From: Candidatus Moraniibacteriota bacterium
GTDB lineage: Bacteria > Patescibacteriota > Minisyncoccia > Moranbacterales > UBA1568
DNA: 44,161 nucleotides
NCBI GenBank assembly: GCA_018062205.1
Contig: JAGOSP010000007.1
Span: forward strand, 1-44,161
Reading direction: 5' to 3'
Under the pieces are notes generated by a model that saw only the letters and a list, made by a program, of their open reading frames with translations, ran no database searches and was not told the DNA's origin. Position 1 is the first letter of the stretch, and every line of letters begins with the position of its first letter. Shown one piece after another: positions 14,212-23,376 of this stretch. The position numbers were made by a program, and so were the translations under genes.

Positions 14212-15225
14212 CTAACCGAAAGACTGCTCTTTTTTTCGCGCCCTTCTTGTCACAAGAAGAGAAAAGAGTATCACAACGATAAATGAGAAGATTAGGACAA
14301 AAAGTTTTCCTCCAGCACTCGTTTTCAATGCTAAATGAGCCACAATAGCAGTAAATAACAAAAGAATAAGAGTGATGCGACTTCGAGACCACCCGAGAGA
14401 AGAAAGCTTGTGGTGAAGATGGCGCCTATCTTTTTCAAAAATTGAGACGCCCGACAAAAATCGCTCCGAAATGACCAAAAATGCATCCGCTACCGGAAGC
14501 ATAAGAATCAAAAGAGCTGTGGCAATTTTAGTTCCCGCGGCTGTTGATAAGAATACAAGTAAAAACCCAAGAAACATTGCGCCATTCGTTCCCGCAAAAA
14601 TACGCGCGGGTGGTAAATTAAACAAAAGGAATCCAAGTGTAGCCCCGGCACCACATGCTGCAATAATAGCAAAGGCCGGCTGATATACCTCTGGTTTCAA
14701 TGAAAGGAAAAAGATAGTAATAAGGGCGATAAAAGAAACACCGCCGCATAAACCGTCTGATCCATCGAGCCAGTTCAGAGCATTCATTACAAGCATTAAC
14801 CATCCTAAACCAACGATAAACACGGGCAAAAGTGATAATTCTGGGGCCAATGACCATACCCCACCAAAAGGATTTGTAATAAAAAGAATTCTCGCTTCAA
14901 AAAGAAAAAGGAGTAATCCGAGTACAACTTGAAAGAAAATTTGCGCCCGCCAAGAAAGACTAAATAAATCATCCCAAATACTGAATACAAAAACAAGACC
15001 TGTTCCAAAAACAAACCCCCACAAAGGAGTAGTCATGACTACTCGCCCGTCCACAAGCAATGAAAAAATGAATCCACAAAGCAAGGCAATCCCACCAAAC
15101 CGAAACCAGAGCTTTTCCTGATTGCGCAACCATTTTGATTTGCGAGCAATAGAAAGGAAGAGAAACAATATAGTTGTTGTCACACCAAAAGCGACAAGAA
15201 ACGGCTCTAGGAAGAATTCAAGCAT
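14212..15225 (-). CDS. MraY/WecA-type sugar-1-phosphate transferase with altered active site
   Basis: 337 residues, about ten transmembrane segments. Motifs of the polyprenyl-phosphate N-acetylhexosamine-1-phosphate transferase family are present: WDDLFSLSWRAQ (Asp pair), NALNWLDGSDGL, and RRHLHHKL. The expected F-x-G-D-x-G-S-x-x-L-G-F motif reads FAGTNGAMFLGF (about residues 207-218), so the third conserved Asp is Thr. Members transfer a sugar-1-phosphate from a UDP-sugar to undecaprenyl phosphate, starting glycan synthesis. The overall pattern is closer to WecA/TagO than MraY (HLHH box). Middle of a reverse operon with rmuC. Activity needs testing because of the missing Asp. Confidence 0.85.
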   Translation of the reverse strand: MLEFFLEPFLVAFGVTTTILFLFLSIARKSKWLRNQEKLWFRFGGIALLCGFIFSLLVDGRVVMTTPLWGFVFGTGLVFVFSIWDDLFSLSWRAQIFFQVVLGLLLFLFEARILFITNPFGGVWSLAPELSLLPVFIVGLGWLMLVMNALNWLDGSDGLCGGVSFIALITIFFLSLKPEVYQPAFAIIAACGAGATLGFLLFNLPPARIFAGTNGAMFLGFLLVFLSTAAGTKIATALLILMLPVADAFLVISERFLSGVSIFEKDRRHLHHKLSSLGWSRSRITLILLLFTAIVAHLALKTSAGGKLFVLIFSFIVVILFSLLVTRRARKKEQSFG

Positions 15226-15264
15226 AAATCTCTTACATAAATCCGCCCTCCCAGGAATACAATT

Positions 15265-15678
15265 TTAATAATTAATATACACAACCGAGAGACACCCGAG
15301 AGCAACGCTAAAGAGCAACATCACCGACCCAAGAAGGAGCAGATAAGCTGCGATACGCTCATGTTGGGTTGTATAGAATCGATATGCCAGAACAAGGTTG
15401 ACCAGCACGAATACAAAGGAAACGCCTGGCAAAATAAGCGTCTGCCACCAGGCACCCAAAAGATCCACACCGAAATAAACATTGTAATGCAAGACGGTCA
15501 GCGATTTTGATGGACGAAGAAAAAAAGAAAACAAGCCAACAAGAGCCACGAAGGAAATCGTCTGCATCAAAAGTAAAGAACGAACAATACTGTTCTCAAA
15601 GAAAGTTTTCCCTTTCCCAATACGTAATAGCGGTTCTTCAACCTCTATTTGCAATTGCCCGCGTAACCATGTATTCAT
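15265..15678 (-). CDS. Small three-helix membrane protein, unknown
   Basis: 137 residues. Hydrophobic segments at about 32-52 (LLLMQTISFVALVGLFSFFL), 74-96 and 111-133. The N-terminus is short and cytoplasmic. No family recognised. The ATG at 15678 starts 3 nt after the rmuC stop, so it is translationally coupled to rmuC; the WecA-like gene follows 39 nt later. Its operon position suggests a membrane role shared with one of these. Confidence 0.65.
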   Translation of the reverse strand: MNTWLRGQLQIEVEEPLLRIGKGKTFFENSIVRSLLLMQTISFVALVGLFSFFLRPSKSLTVLHYNVYFGVDLLGAWWQTLILPGVSFVFVLVNLVLAYRFYTTQHERIAAYLLLLGSVMLLFSVALGCLSVVYINY

Positions 15679-15681
15679 ACT

Positions 15682-16764
15682 CTATTTTGCTCGTAAATTT
15701 TCTTCCTCAGCTGCAGGAATCAAAAGCTCTTCCTGTCCACCATGCACCCGAATAAGTTCATCCTCAAAACGACCAAGTATCCGCTCTGCATCTTCATATT
15801 TCTTGCGTGCATTTCCAAGATGTCCCCCAAGTACCTCAAACTCCTTCGCAAAACGATCATGGCTCTGCATAAGTTTTCCTAATTGTCCCATAATCTCCTG
15901 AGCCTGTTTCTCAATTCTCATGCCCTGAAGACCAAAAAGAATGATTTTCAGATATGCATAGAATGAATTTGGTGACACCGGGATTACTCGTCTTTCGGTC
16001 AAATATGAAAGCAAACCCTGCTCCTCCTCATCTTTAATGATCATCTCATAATACACGTTCTCAGCTGGAATATACATAAGCGCAATATCGAGCGTCCCTT
16101 CGCTTGGCACAATGTATTTCGTCGTGATGGCATCAATATGTTTTTTAACATCGCTCAAAAACTGTCGGCGGGCAACTCGACGTTCATCATCGGTAGCAGC
16201 AACAAGAAGACGCTTGAAATTTTCAAGTGGAAACTTTGAATCAACACTAATATCACCCCCCTTCAATCGGATAAGCGCATCAACAGTATCACCACTTTTA
16301 AAAGTATGTTGCGTGACATAATACTCTTTAGGGAGCATCTTTTCGAGCAAATCATACAACATCATTTCTCCAAATCCCCCTCGAATTTTGGGGGCAGTCA
16401 AGATCTCCTGTAGAGAAGCAACGTCCCTGCTTACTTCGAGAATCTGCCGATTCACCTGGTCCACCTGCGCCAATCGCTCTCGTACTTCAATAAACGATTT
16501 TGCTGCTGTATCAAGCCGTTTATCAAGATGAACAGCGTTATTAGATAATCGGCTATCCAGTAAATTCTGGAATCCATGCAATTGATGATTAATCACTTGC
16601 GCCATACGATCCAAACGCTCATCGAAGCGCCGATCAAGCGACTCTATACGCCGGGTCACTTCCTGTTGTCCATCGCCTTGCGCGTTGCTCTTTTGTCGAA
16701 GCATCAAGAAAAAGAGCGTCCCACCAATGAGTATCCCGATCAGAAGTGCTCCTAAAAATTCCAT
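15682..16764 (-). CDS. rmuC: RmuC family DNA recombination protein
   Basis: 360 residues. An N-terminal transmembrane helix (4-22, LGALLIGILIGGTLFFLML) is followed by a coiled coil (about 30-125; RRIESLDRRFDERL) and the RmuC nuclease-like domain (about 130-335): KIRGGFGEMMLYDLLEKMLP, VDALIRLKGGDISVDSKFPLENF, and YIPAENVYYEMI. The D...DSK pattern fits the PD-(D/E)xK-like core. RmuC limits inversions at short repeats in E. coli. It follows the wHTH gene after about 20 nt; SD AGGAAAAGG precedes the start. Confidence 0.92.
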   Translation of the reverse strand: MEFLGALLIGILIGGTLFFLMLRQKSNAQGDGQQEVTRRIESLDRRFDERLDRMAQVINHQLHGFQNLLDSRLSNNAVHLDKRLDTAAKSFIEVRERLAQVDQVNRQILEVSRDVASLQEILTAPKIRGGFGEMMLYDLLEKMLPKEYYVTQHTFKSGDTVDALIRLKGGDISVDSKFPLENFKRLLVAATDDERRVARRQFLSDVKKHIDAITTKYIVPSEGTLDIALMYIPAENVYYEMIIKDEEEQGLLSYLTERRVIPVSPNSFYAYLKIILFGLQGMRIEKQAQEIMGQLGKLMQSHDRFAKEFEVLGGHLGNARKKYEDAERILGRFEDELIRVHGGQEELLIPAAEEENLRAK

Positions 16765-16786
16765 AGCCTTTTCCTACCAGAGAAAA

Positions 16787-17392
16787 TTATTTGTGTATCC
16801 CGGCGATAAAACGCTTTAGTTCGGGAACCTTGTTAATAACTTCTTCATAGGGTCCTTCAAGAAATTCTACGAAAAATCTATCCAACATATTCAACCGATA
16901 GTGTAGTTCCTCGGAATTCATTAAAACAAACTGTATCTCTTTCCCCACTTCAGCCTCAAGATACTGCATTGCATGACGCAACTTTGTCCGATTGACATTA
17001 TTAACTACCAATATCATGTCTACCTTGCTTTTCGAATAATTCAAAAAAAGACCACTAATAAGAATCAGTTTTACCTCACCAATTCCTCGTAATTTTTTAA
17101 AAACCTGCGATTGCGCGTGTACATTGAGCTTTGAAGCTAAACTTTTCAATTCAGTATAAAATGGGAACTCTATGTTGGTTATATATACTTTTTTTCCTTT
17201 TCGTACCTTTTCGACAATCATACGAAGCTTAATGAGCTTGTTTACCTCGCGAGCGACATCTGCTCGTGGCAACATAATTTTTGCAGTGACATCAAGTACT
17301 GCATATTCACCCTCAGTATTTAAAAGAAAAAAACGAATCACCCGGGCACGAGCTTTCGATCCAAACATTGCGTCAAATAAAGCCAAGGACAT
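16787..17392 (-). CDS. Winged-helix regulator with NTase-like domain
   Basis: 201 residues. Residues 8-80 form a winged HTH: GSKARARVIRFFLLN, then MLPRADVAREVNKLIKL as recognition helix and a basic wing (KVRKGKKVYI). Residues about 95-190 resemble a minimal nucleotidyltransferase fold (VKLILISGLFLNYSKSKVDMILVV), where the usual GS...DxD catalytic triad is incomplete (only SKVDMILV). So it may bind, not transfer, nucleotides. First gene of the reverse operon with rmuC; likely an autoregulator. A promoter with TTGACT and TATACT lies just upstream (17433-17462). Confidence 0.7.
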   Translation of the reverse strand: MSLALFDAMFGSKARARVIRFFLLNTEGEYAVLDVTAKIMLPRADVAREVNKLIKLRMIVEKVRKGKKVYITNIEFPFYTELKSLASKLNVHAQSQVFKKLRGIGEVKLILISGLFLNYSKSKVDMILVVNNVNRTKLRHAMQYLEAEVGKEIQFVLMNSEELHYRLNMLDRFFVEFLEGPYEEVINKVPELKRFIAGIHK

Positions 17393-17432
17393 ACTTCCAG
17401 TAAGTAAAGGAATTACGGTATACTATCTTTGA

Positions 17433-17462
17433 AGTATACGGCAGAGTTTAGAGAAAAGTCAA
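17433..17462 (-). promoter_or_regulatory. Promoter of the wHTH-rmuC operon
   Basis: Reverse strand: -35 TTGACT (17457-17462), 18-nt spacer, -10 TATACT (17433-17438). A second GTATAC lies at about 17417, giving an inverted pair GTATAC-N-GTATAC that could be an operator for the wHTH protein. Confidence 0.6.
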
Positions 17463-17504
17463 CGAAAAATACCTTCTTTAAGCCCAGATACAAGCCGTAT
17501 TTTA

Positions 17505-17513
17505 TGCTATACT
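17505..17513 (+). promoter_or_regulatory. Extended -10 promoter of the gene at 17528
   Basis: TGCTATACT (TG at 17505-17506, TATACT at 17508-17513) without a clear -35. The start would be about 17520, on or next to an ATG. Confidence 0.5.
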
Positions 17514-17527
17514 GGACAGATGAAGCT

Positions 17528-19918
17528 ATGAGAGAGAAAAAAGAAGAAAAATCTCATGATTTTCGGGAGAATATCCGTGTTATATCCCAGATTCAAGCAA
17601 CCCGCGGACGTGATGCCGAACATTTTATAAAAATTTTTCGTCATGAAGGCGATAATGTTGCAAGCGCTACGCTTGGAACACTACTTGGCGTATTCGAGAT
17701 TGATGATTCGAGCGAAGATTCGAAATATATCGTCAACTTTCTTTTTTCTGTTGCCAAAAATGAATACTTTTGTAACCCAAAACGAGAAGCAACGGAAAGT
17801 TTTGAAGCAGCACTTCACAAGATTAATGTTGCGCTTGCCGAGATTGTTAAACACGGAAACATTCATTGGCTTGGAAAATTTCACGGAACTATAGCGATAC
17901 TTGAGAAAAATTCAATTCACCTCTCTGCGGCCGGCGACGGAAGAATCTATCTTTGTCGCAACAACTCGCTTTCACACATTAGCGAAGGACTCGCCTTTCC
18001 TGATGCTGCCGAACACCCCATTAAAACTTTTATTGAAATATCTAGCGGGCAACTCGTGCCAGGTGATCGCATATTATTTCTTCTTCCTCAGGCAGTTAAC
18101 ATTATCAGTGAGCCTATTCTTGCGCGTCATGCAGGACAAATGAATCAAGACAGGCTCAATCAATTCCTTCGAACCGCTATGATTAACAAGCTTGATCGTG
18201 GCGGAGCTATTGTGGTTGATATTGAAGAAGCTCCCTTGCAACCAACCGTTCCCGCTCAAACACACAAGAAAACTACCGAACAAAAACTTCCCTCCAAAAA
18301 TTATTTTTCCGAGACCGCTTTTGAGAAGAGGTCTAACGAAAGCATTGCAACCGCACTGTCCGAAGAACACTCATCCCGCGATATACCACTTATTGATCCA
18401 GAATATACCGACACGAAAACTGGTCATATTTATATCCAAGGTGACAAAAAAGAAACTCCTATCGAATCATCACGTGTTGCCCAATATTCTGAATTATTCT
18501 TTTATTTCAGCCAAAAAATAGGGAATGAAGGCTGGAAAAAGTCTTCTCGATTATTTCGAAATATTTCTCTGAAAACAAAATTTCTTTGGCTAGAAACTAC
18601 CAACCGAGCGCAAGGAACTTTTACAATTCTTGCAGAGTCATCATCTCGATATCGTGCCCGAAAAACAATCTCCGCAACAAAAAAATCTCAAGTCATCAAA
18701 GAATCTATCAAGGTTTCACCTCAAGATACGCATCCTCGATTAATACAGTACCCGAAATCTGTCACCGAAGAATCCTCTAATCAGGAATTCCCAAGTGCCT
18801 CCTCACAAGAGCCACTCCTCAGACAAGCTCATAAAATATTCCTCCGAACTACTCCATTCTTTTTATTTATACAAAGAGTGCTTCGGTCTTGGATTATTCT
18901 TCTTGTTCGTTTCCTTCGAGCCTATTCCCCTTTCGTTCTCAAAAAAATACGGAAGGCTCTCTCTTTTCTCGCAATCTCTCTCCGGGCGATATTCCTCCGG
19001 CTTTCTCCTCGACAACGACTCGTGTTTATCTCCATCTGTCTCGGTATTATAGGGCTCATATCTTGGAATTTCTTTCATTCAAAAACAGAGTCAATCACTC
19101 CTCTGATGGAAGATTCTTCTCTATCAGAATCAACGCGCTCTCCGATCAATTCTCTACGAAGCCAGGAAACAATAGTCCAGGATTTCCCCTCTTCTCAAAT
19201 ACTTTTCCAGCATCAAGAAATAATCGCTGCAACCTATATCAAAGATACGCCAATCATCATTACCAAAACCACTCTCGAAATACCTTCCAAACAATTCTCC
19301 ATTCCTCTTCCTGATGGAAACGGTACGCCAAAGATGATTATATCCATGCAAGATCTTGATCTCCTTTTTCTTCTCACTGATACCGGCGCACTGATAACAT
19401 TTAGCCCAATAAGCAGAACTTTTGCGTTCAACACACTTCCTGCTAACCCCTCCGTTATTGCACACATGGGCGCTTATCTCACCTATCTCTACACAATCAA
19501 CACTGATGGAACAACCCTCATCCGTTATCCTCGAGTGTCAGGAGGATTTGGCGAGGGAACCCCGTGGCTCAAACAAGATTTACATTCAGATAAAAATGCT
19601 TCTTTCGCCCTAAATGAAAACGTCTTCATCTTCTCAAACTCAGTGCTCACCCAGTACTCCCGCGGAAAAGCCCTTCTTGTTTTTGAATCACCAAAAATCA
19701 CACCTCAGAAACTTGCGCTCGCAACCGAACCCGAAAATCCGCTCCTTGCAGGACTCGATAGCGAAAACGGACGTCTTATTGTTTGGAATGCCGATGGACA
19801 CATCAAGGGGCAGTATTTTTCAGATACACTAAAAGATGCAACTAGCATCTCACTACATAATCAAACCGTCCTTGTTTCTACCCCGACTGAAACATTCGAG
19901 AGCACTTTACTACCATAA
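17528..19918 (+). CDS. Degenerate PP2C-like membrane protein with C-terminal propeller-like region
   Basis: 796 residues from ATG 17528; a TTG 33 codons upstream keeps the frame open, but the promoter at 17505-17513 favours this start. Residues about 1-230 have the PP2C/PPM outline (LLGVFEIDDSS, FHGTIAILEKNSIHLSAAGDGRIYLCRN, SGQLVPGDRILFLLP), yet the metal-binding DG pairs are lost (LLPQ where SDGL is expected). A linker of about 200 residues is followed by a basic amphipathic/hydrophobic region (about 440-520) with a transmembrane helix FISICLGIIGLISWNFF. The outer part (about 545-796) is beta-rich, propeller-like (GALITFSP, GRLIVWNADG). Probably a sensor or scaffold across the membrane. Convergent with the VirD4-like cluster. 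Confidence 0.6.
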   Translation: MREKKEEKSHDFRENIRVISQIQATRGRDAEHFIKIFRHEGDNVASATLGTLLGVFEIDDSSEDSKYIVNFLFSVAKNEYFCNPKREATESFEAALHKINVALAEIVKHGNIHWLGKFHGTIAILEKNSIHLSAAGDGRIYLCRNNSLSHISEGLAFPDAAEHPIKTFIEISSGQLVPGDRILFLLPQAVNIISEPILARHAGQMNQDRLNQFLRTAMINKLDRGGAIVVDIEEAPLQPTVPAQTHKKTTEQKLPSKNYFSETAFEKRSNESIATALSEEHSSRDIPLIDPEYTDTKTGHIYIQGDKKETPIESSRVAQYSELFFYFSQKIGNEGWKKSSRLFRNISLKTKFLWLETTNRAQGTFTILAESSSRYRARKTISATKKSQVIKESIKVSPQDTHPRLIQYPKSVTEESSNQEFPSASSQEPLLRQAHKIFLRTTPFFLFIQRVLRSWIILLVRFLRAYSPFVLKKIRKALSFLAISLRAIFLRLSPRQRLVFISICLGIIGLISWNFFHSKTESITPLMEDSSLSESTRSPINSLRSQETIVQDFPSSQILFQHQEIIAATYIKDTPIIITKTTLEIPSKQFSIPLPDGNGTPKMIISMQDLDLLFLLTDTGALITFSPISRTFAFNTLPANPSVIAHMGAYLTYLYTINTDGTTLIRYPRVSGGFGEGTPWLKQDLHSDKNASFALNENVFIFSNSVLTQYSRGKALLVFESPKITPQKLALATEPENPLLAGLDSENGRLIVWNADGHIKGQYFSDTLKDATSISLHNQTVLVSTPTETFESTLLP

Positions 19919-20051
19919 GGTATTTTCTGTGCCTCTCTCTATTTCAATTTTTTATATTCTCTCTCGTAACGAGTGTTTTCTTCTCATCAAAAAATACACC
20001 AAAGCACAAAAAAAATACGCAGAAATCTTCTCAAGAAATACCACTCAAACT

Positions 20052-22547
20052 TTAGGCACCCTCAGCAAGTTTGACTCGATTCATAATTTCACGATTCACA
20101 GTAGCAGCATCGCGCCCAAAACGAATCCTTGAGAGCTCTTTCAGGGCATTAGCAACCTCCTGACTCCCTTTTGTTGGAGCATATGTTTTCATATTGAAAG
20201 GTTTGGTCAATTCCCCGTTCATCAAAATACGTGAAAAACAATTATAGTTATCAACGTTCATTAAATCATTGGCGCTAAAAATTGGTGAAAATTGTTTCTC
20301 AAGAAATTCGCCATCCTCCGGACCGACGCGAAAAGCCACCATACTCCCGACATTTCCGAAAACTGCCTTAGAAATATCTTCTTTAAGTTGAGCAATAAAT
20401 TGATGTGCCAAAATGAGACATAGGCGATATTTTCGAGCCTCTGAGAGAATCTGTGCAACAGAATTTGTGGTTACATTTTGAAACTCATCTAAATATAAAT
20501 AAAAATCTTTCCGTTCATTCTCTGGCATGTCAACTCTCGAAAGAGCTGACATTAGCAAGCGCCCTACGATAACCATACCGAGTAATCGCGCATTAATTTC
20601 GCCAATCTTCCCTTTGGAAAGATTGATAAGTAAAATTTTTCCACTATCCATGATCTCACGAAAATTGAGAGCGCTTGTCTGCTGCGCGATAATTGGGCGC
20701 ATAATATCATTGGAAATGAAGGCTGTTAGCTTGGAAGTGATGTAGGGTACCATGTTAGCAAGAGCTGCCTCGCCACCAGCCTTTTCAGCTTCCTTTAGCC
20801 AGAAATCTCGAACAATCGGATTTGCGCAATGATCGAGCTTAAACCGTCGAAAATCCTCGTCCGACAAGACTTTCGATATCTCCATCAACGTTGAGCCACT
20901 TTCTGGATGTTCCATAATCAACAGCATGGCATTGCGCATGTATTGTTCAAACATCGGACCGCCAGTTGCTTTCAAATCATACAGTTGATCAAAAATCCCA
21001 ATCATTTCATTGATGATAAAGGTCTTTTGCTCAGGATGAGCCGGATCAAATTCCAACATATTGATACCAATTGGACGCTCAACGTCTGCTGGATCAAAAA
21101 TAATGACATCCTCAGCTCGCTCTTTCGGTATAGCTGTCAAGATATCTTCAATAGCATCACCATGGGGATCGATAAAGCAGAATCCCTTCCCGTTCGCAGC
21201 ATCCTTTTTGGCCATTTCCTGAAGAAAATTTGATTTCCCGGCACCAGTTTGACCAATAGTATAAAGATGCCGCCTTCGGTCATTATCCGTAATACGAATT
21301 TCCGTTTTTGTACCGCGATAATCATTGTAGCCCAACAAAAGTCCTTCTGTAGGAATATTGATCGGTGGCGGAGCAGCGCCTGCTTTCAGCCACTTAATTT
21401 TTGGTGTTTCAGTTGTCGAAATAGGAAAATGAAAAATACTCGATACTTCCTCAACTCCGAGCACACACGAATCCTCTTCATCAAAAGTACGAAAAATATA
21501 TTCGAATACTGCCTGTTTCTCTTTCACTCGACGAAGCACTCGAAATAAATTCACTTCTGGATTTTCAAACTGACTGAAAGCATTTTCTACGTGTGATAGT
21601 ATTTCTGCTGCCCGCTCATGCGTCTCAGCAGTAGCAATCAATCTGATATTAACCGAAAATGCTGCCTTATTCGCCTTGCTATCAATTGCCTTCACTAAAT
21701 CCTGCTCTTCTGGAGTCAAGGAAACCTGCTTCTCCGATGGATCAACATGGGAAGGGGTTGATACATTGCCTCCTGAAAGAACATCCATCATGCCCTTTCC
21801 AATTTCTTTGCCAGCGCCTTTCATAAGAGAATCCCCTTGCGCATCCCTGAGTCGCTTTCCTCCCTGCATTTTTTGTGCAATTTCATGTCCAGAAGACCGC
21901 CACCCACTTGGTGCCGGAGCAAGCACTACTTGAATCGCTGCTCCTTCTGCTTCAGTGTTTAATCGACTTAAAGCATTTGAAATTTCATTCAAAGGATCCG
22001 TTCCAATGCTCCGATAGGTACGCAACGGAAGAGCATGATTCTTTGAAAGACCAATCACCGCTACCGCTGTCGCACTATGCGGAGAAAATACGGTATAATC
22101 AGAAACTTTTTCAATAACAGCCGCAGGAAAAAAACTGTGTAACTGTTTTTCAATATTTTCCCGGAATCGCTTCGGCATGGATAAATAGAAAAAAATCTCT
22201 TCGCTATTTGATGGGTTGGCAATTTCAAATACAATGTTTGGCATTTGATAAAACCACTGCTTCCAAGAACTCGCTTTCCATTTCAGAGACGAAATAGAAA
22301 TCAAGAATTGTTCCATCGCAATGATTTCTTCTCGCCAAGCATCTGCACTTTGATTCTGTTGTGCCTCTTGACTCCGCTTGATGCGAGACACTTTAACCAC
22401 TTCCAAATCCATCTGCATCGATTGACTCACAGCAATACGAAAACGCAATATACTACGAATAATCAAAAAGCCACCTGAGAATATTGCTAAAATACCAAAT
22501 ATACCCAAAAGTGGTACCAAAACAACATTGAAATCAAAACCAGACAT
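20052..22547 (-). CDS. VirD4/TraG-like membrane ATPase
   Basis: 831 residues. An N-terminal transmembrane helix (about 10-28, LLGIFGILAIFSGGFLII) is followed by a large domain (30-400) and a RecA-like ATPase: Walker A GQTGAGKSN at about 428-436, FIDPHGD after it, Walker B YLYLDEFQN at about 683-691 and a Q-rich sensor AHQFIAQL. The FIDPHGD and LDEFQN motifs are typical of the VirD4/TraD/TraG coupling family with HerA-like relatives; such proteins pump DNA or proteins. No relaxase, VirB4 or pilus genes are nearby. Last of a five-gene reverse cluster. CPR genomes commonly carry this type. Confidence 0.85.
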   Translation of the reverse strand: MSGFDFNVVLVPLLGIFGILAIFSGGFLIIRSILRFRIAVSQSMQMDLEVVKVSRIKRSQEAQQNQSADAWREEIIAMEQFLISISSLKWKASSWKQWFYQMPNIVFEIANPSNSEEIFFYLSMPKRFRENIEKQLHSFFPAAVIEKVSDYTVFSPHSATAVAVIGLSKNHALPLRTYRSIGTDPLNEISNALSRLNTEAEGAAIQVVLAPAPSGWRSSGHEIAQKMQGGKRLRDAQGDSLMKGAGKEIGKGMMDVLSGGNVSTPSHVDPSEKQVSLTPEEQDLVKAIDSKANKAAFSVNIRLIATAETHERAAEILSHVENAFSQFENPEVNLFRVLRRVKEKQAVFEYIFRTFDEEDSCVLGVEEVSSIFHFPISTTETPKIKWLKAGAAPPPINIPTEGLLLGYNDYRGTKTEIRITDNDRRRHLYTIGQTGAGKSNFLQEMAKKDAANGKGFCFIDPHGDAIEDILTAIPKERAEDVIIFDPADVERPIGINMLEFDPAHPEQKTFIINEMIGIFDQLYDLKATGGPMFEQYMRNAMLLIMEHPESGSTLMEISKVLSDEDFRRFKLDHCANPIVRDFWLKEAEKAGGEAALANMVPYITSKLTAFISNDIMRPIIAQQTSALNFREIMDSGKILLINLSKGKIGEINARLLGMVIVGRLLMSALSRVDMPENERKDFYLYLDEFQNVTTNSVAQILSEARKYRLCLILAHQFIAQLKEDISKAVFGNVGSMVAFRVGPEDGEFLEKQFSPIFSANDLMNVDNYNCFSRILMNGELTKPFNMKTYAPTKGSQEVANALKELSRIRFGRDAATVNREIMNRVKLAEGA

Positions 22548-22592
22548 AATTATATTTTGTGTGTTTGTTTGAATATTCTCTTTGCGGGAGTT

Positions 22593-22988
22593 CTACGGGG
22601 CTTTTTCTACTAATCCCTTTTCAATCAGACCTTGGTAAAATTTATCTACCATTTCGTCATGCATCCGATCAAGCAAATAGTAATTTTTCATTTTTTGTGC
22701 CACATGTACTGCGTGCGGGATACCTTTTTGCGTCGCCAAATCCATCAATCTGGTAACCTGGCTTTCTATGTCGGCCAACAGAGAAAGATTTCGGGCATCA
22801 TCCGTTGCGCTACCCGTAGATCCAGCCGTGCCGAGCACCGGAGCAGTCTTACTGAGAATCTCGGCTAATTGGTTCGCTTCTGTTTCCTGTTTTTTTTCTG
22901 GAGTACCCTCTCTCTCTACATTTTCAACAACTAAATCCCCCTGCTCTTGCGAAGCGGATATACCTTCTCCATTTTCATTTGAATCCAT
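22593..22988 (-). CDS. Small conserved hypothetical of the VirD4-like cluster
   Basis: 131 residues from ATG 22988, preceded by AGGGATAAC; an upstream ATG at 23021 in frame lacks an SD. An acidic, Gln/Glu-rich N-terminus (1-50) precedes a helical C-terminus (about 65-131: LSLLADIESQVTRLMDLATQKGI, HAVHVAQKMKNYYLLDRMHD). No membrane segment. Unknown function. It lies between the DUF5663-like gene and the ATPase, 45 nt upstream of the latter. Its helical C-terminus would suit binding to the ATPase; that is inference. Confidence 0.65.
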   Translation of the reverse strand: MDSNENGEGISASQEQGDLVVENVEREGTPEKKQETEANQLAEILSKTAPVLGTAGSTGSATDDARNLSLLADIESQVTRLMDLATQKGIPHAVHVAQKMKNYYLLDRMHDEMVDKFYQGLIEKGLVEKAP

Positions 22989-23037
22989 GTTATCCCTAAT
23001 CGACCGCAATTCCTCTGGCATACGTATTCAAAAGACA

Positions 23038-23337
23038 TTAAACGAATTCCTGTTTCATTTGCTCCTTAAATTCTGCGACTACTTTCACAATCATATCCTC
23101 ATAATCCGGAATTCTTCTCTTCAAAAAAGCAGTGATTTCCTCCTGAGAGCCATTCCGATCAATCAACTCATCATATTCTTTAGTACCAGACTCTCCGAGA
23201 CGGTCGAAAGTTTCGAGGAGAATGCGCTTTAAAAGCGCCTCGCCCATCTTGGCAATTAATTCGGTTTTCCGTGTTTCATCGAGTTTTCCAAAACCAAGTT
23301 CATCGGCTAATTGATTCAGTATCGCTGTGTAGTCCAT
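23038..23337 (-). CDS. DUF5663-like small helical protein
   Basis: 99 residues, all alpha by composition: MDYTAILNQLADELGFGKLD, then KTELIAKMGEALLKRILLETFDRL and PDYEDMIVKVVAEFKEQM. The pattern L-x-[KE]-M-G-E-x-L-L-K-R fits DUF5663 as I remember it, a family largely from CPR bacteria; this is not verified here. Positioned between the 1184-residue protein and the hypothetical gene in the VirD4-like cluster. No catalytic residues stand out. Confidence 0.65.
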   Translation of the reverse strand: MDYTAILNQLADELGFGKLDETRKTELIAKMGEALLKRILLETFDRLGESGTKEYDELIDRNGSQEEITAFLKRRIPDYEDMIVKVVAEFKEQMKQEFV

Positions 23338-23376
23338 ATGTATTTTTTCACAAGATTATTTATAACGAAGCTATGT

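Noticed and set aside
20052-22547. Conjugative element based on the VirD4/TraG-like ATPase
   Set aside because: No relaxase, VirB4, pilin, integrase or attachment sites nearby, and the flanks are core genes.
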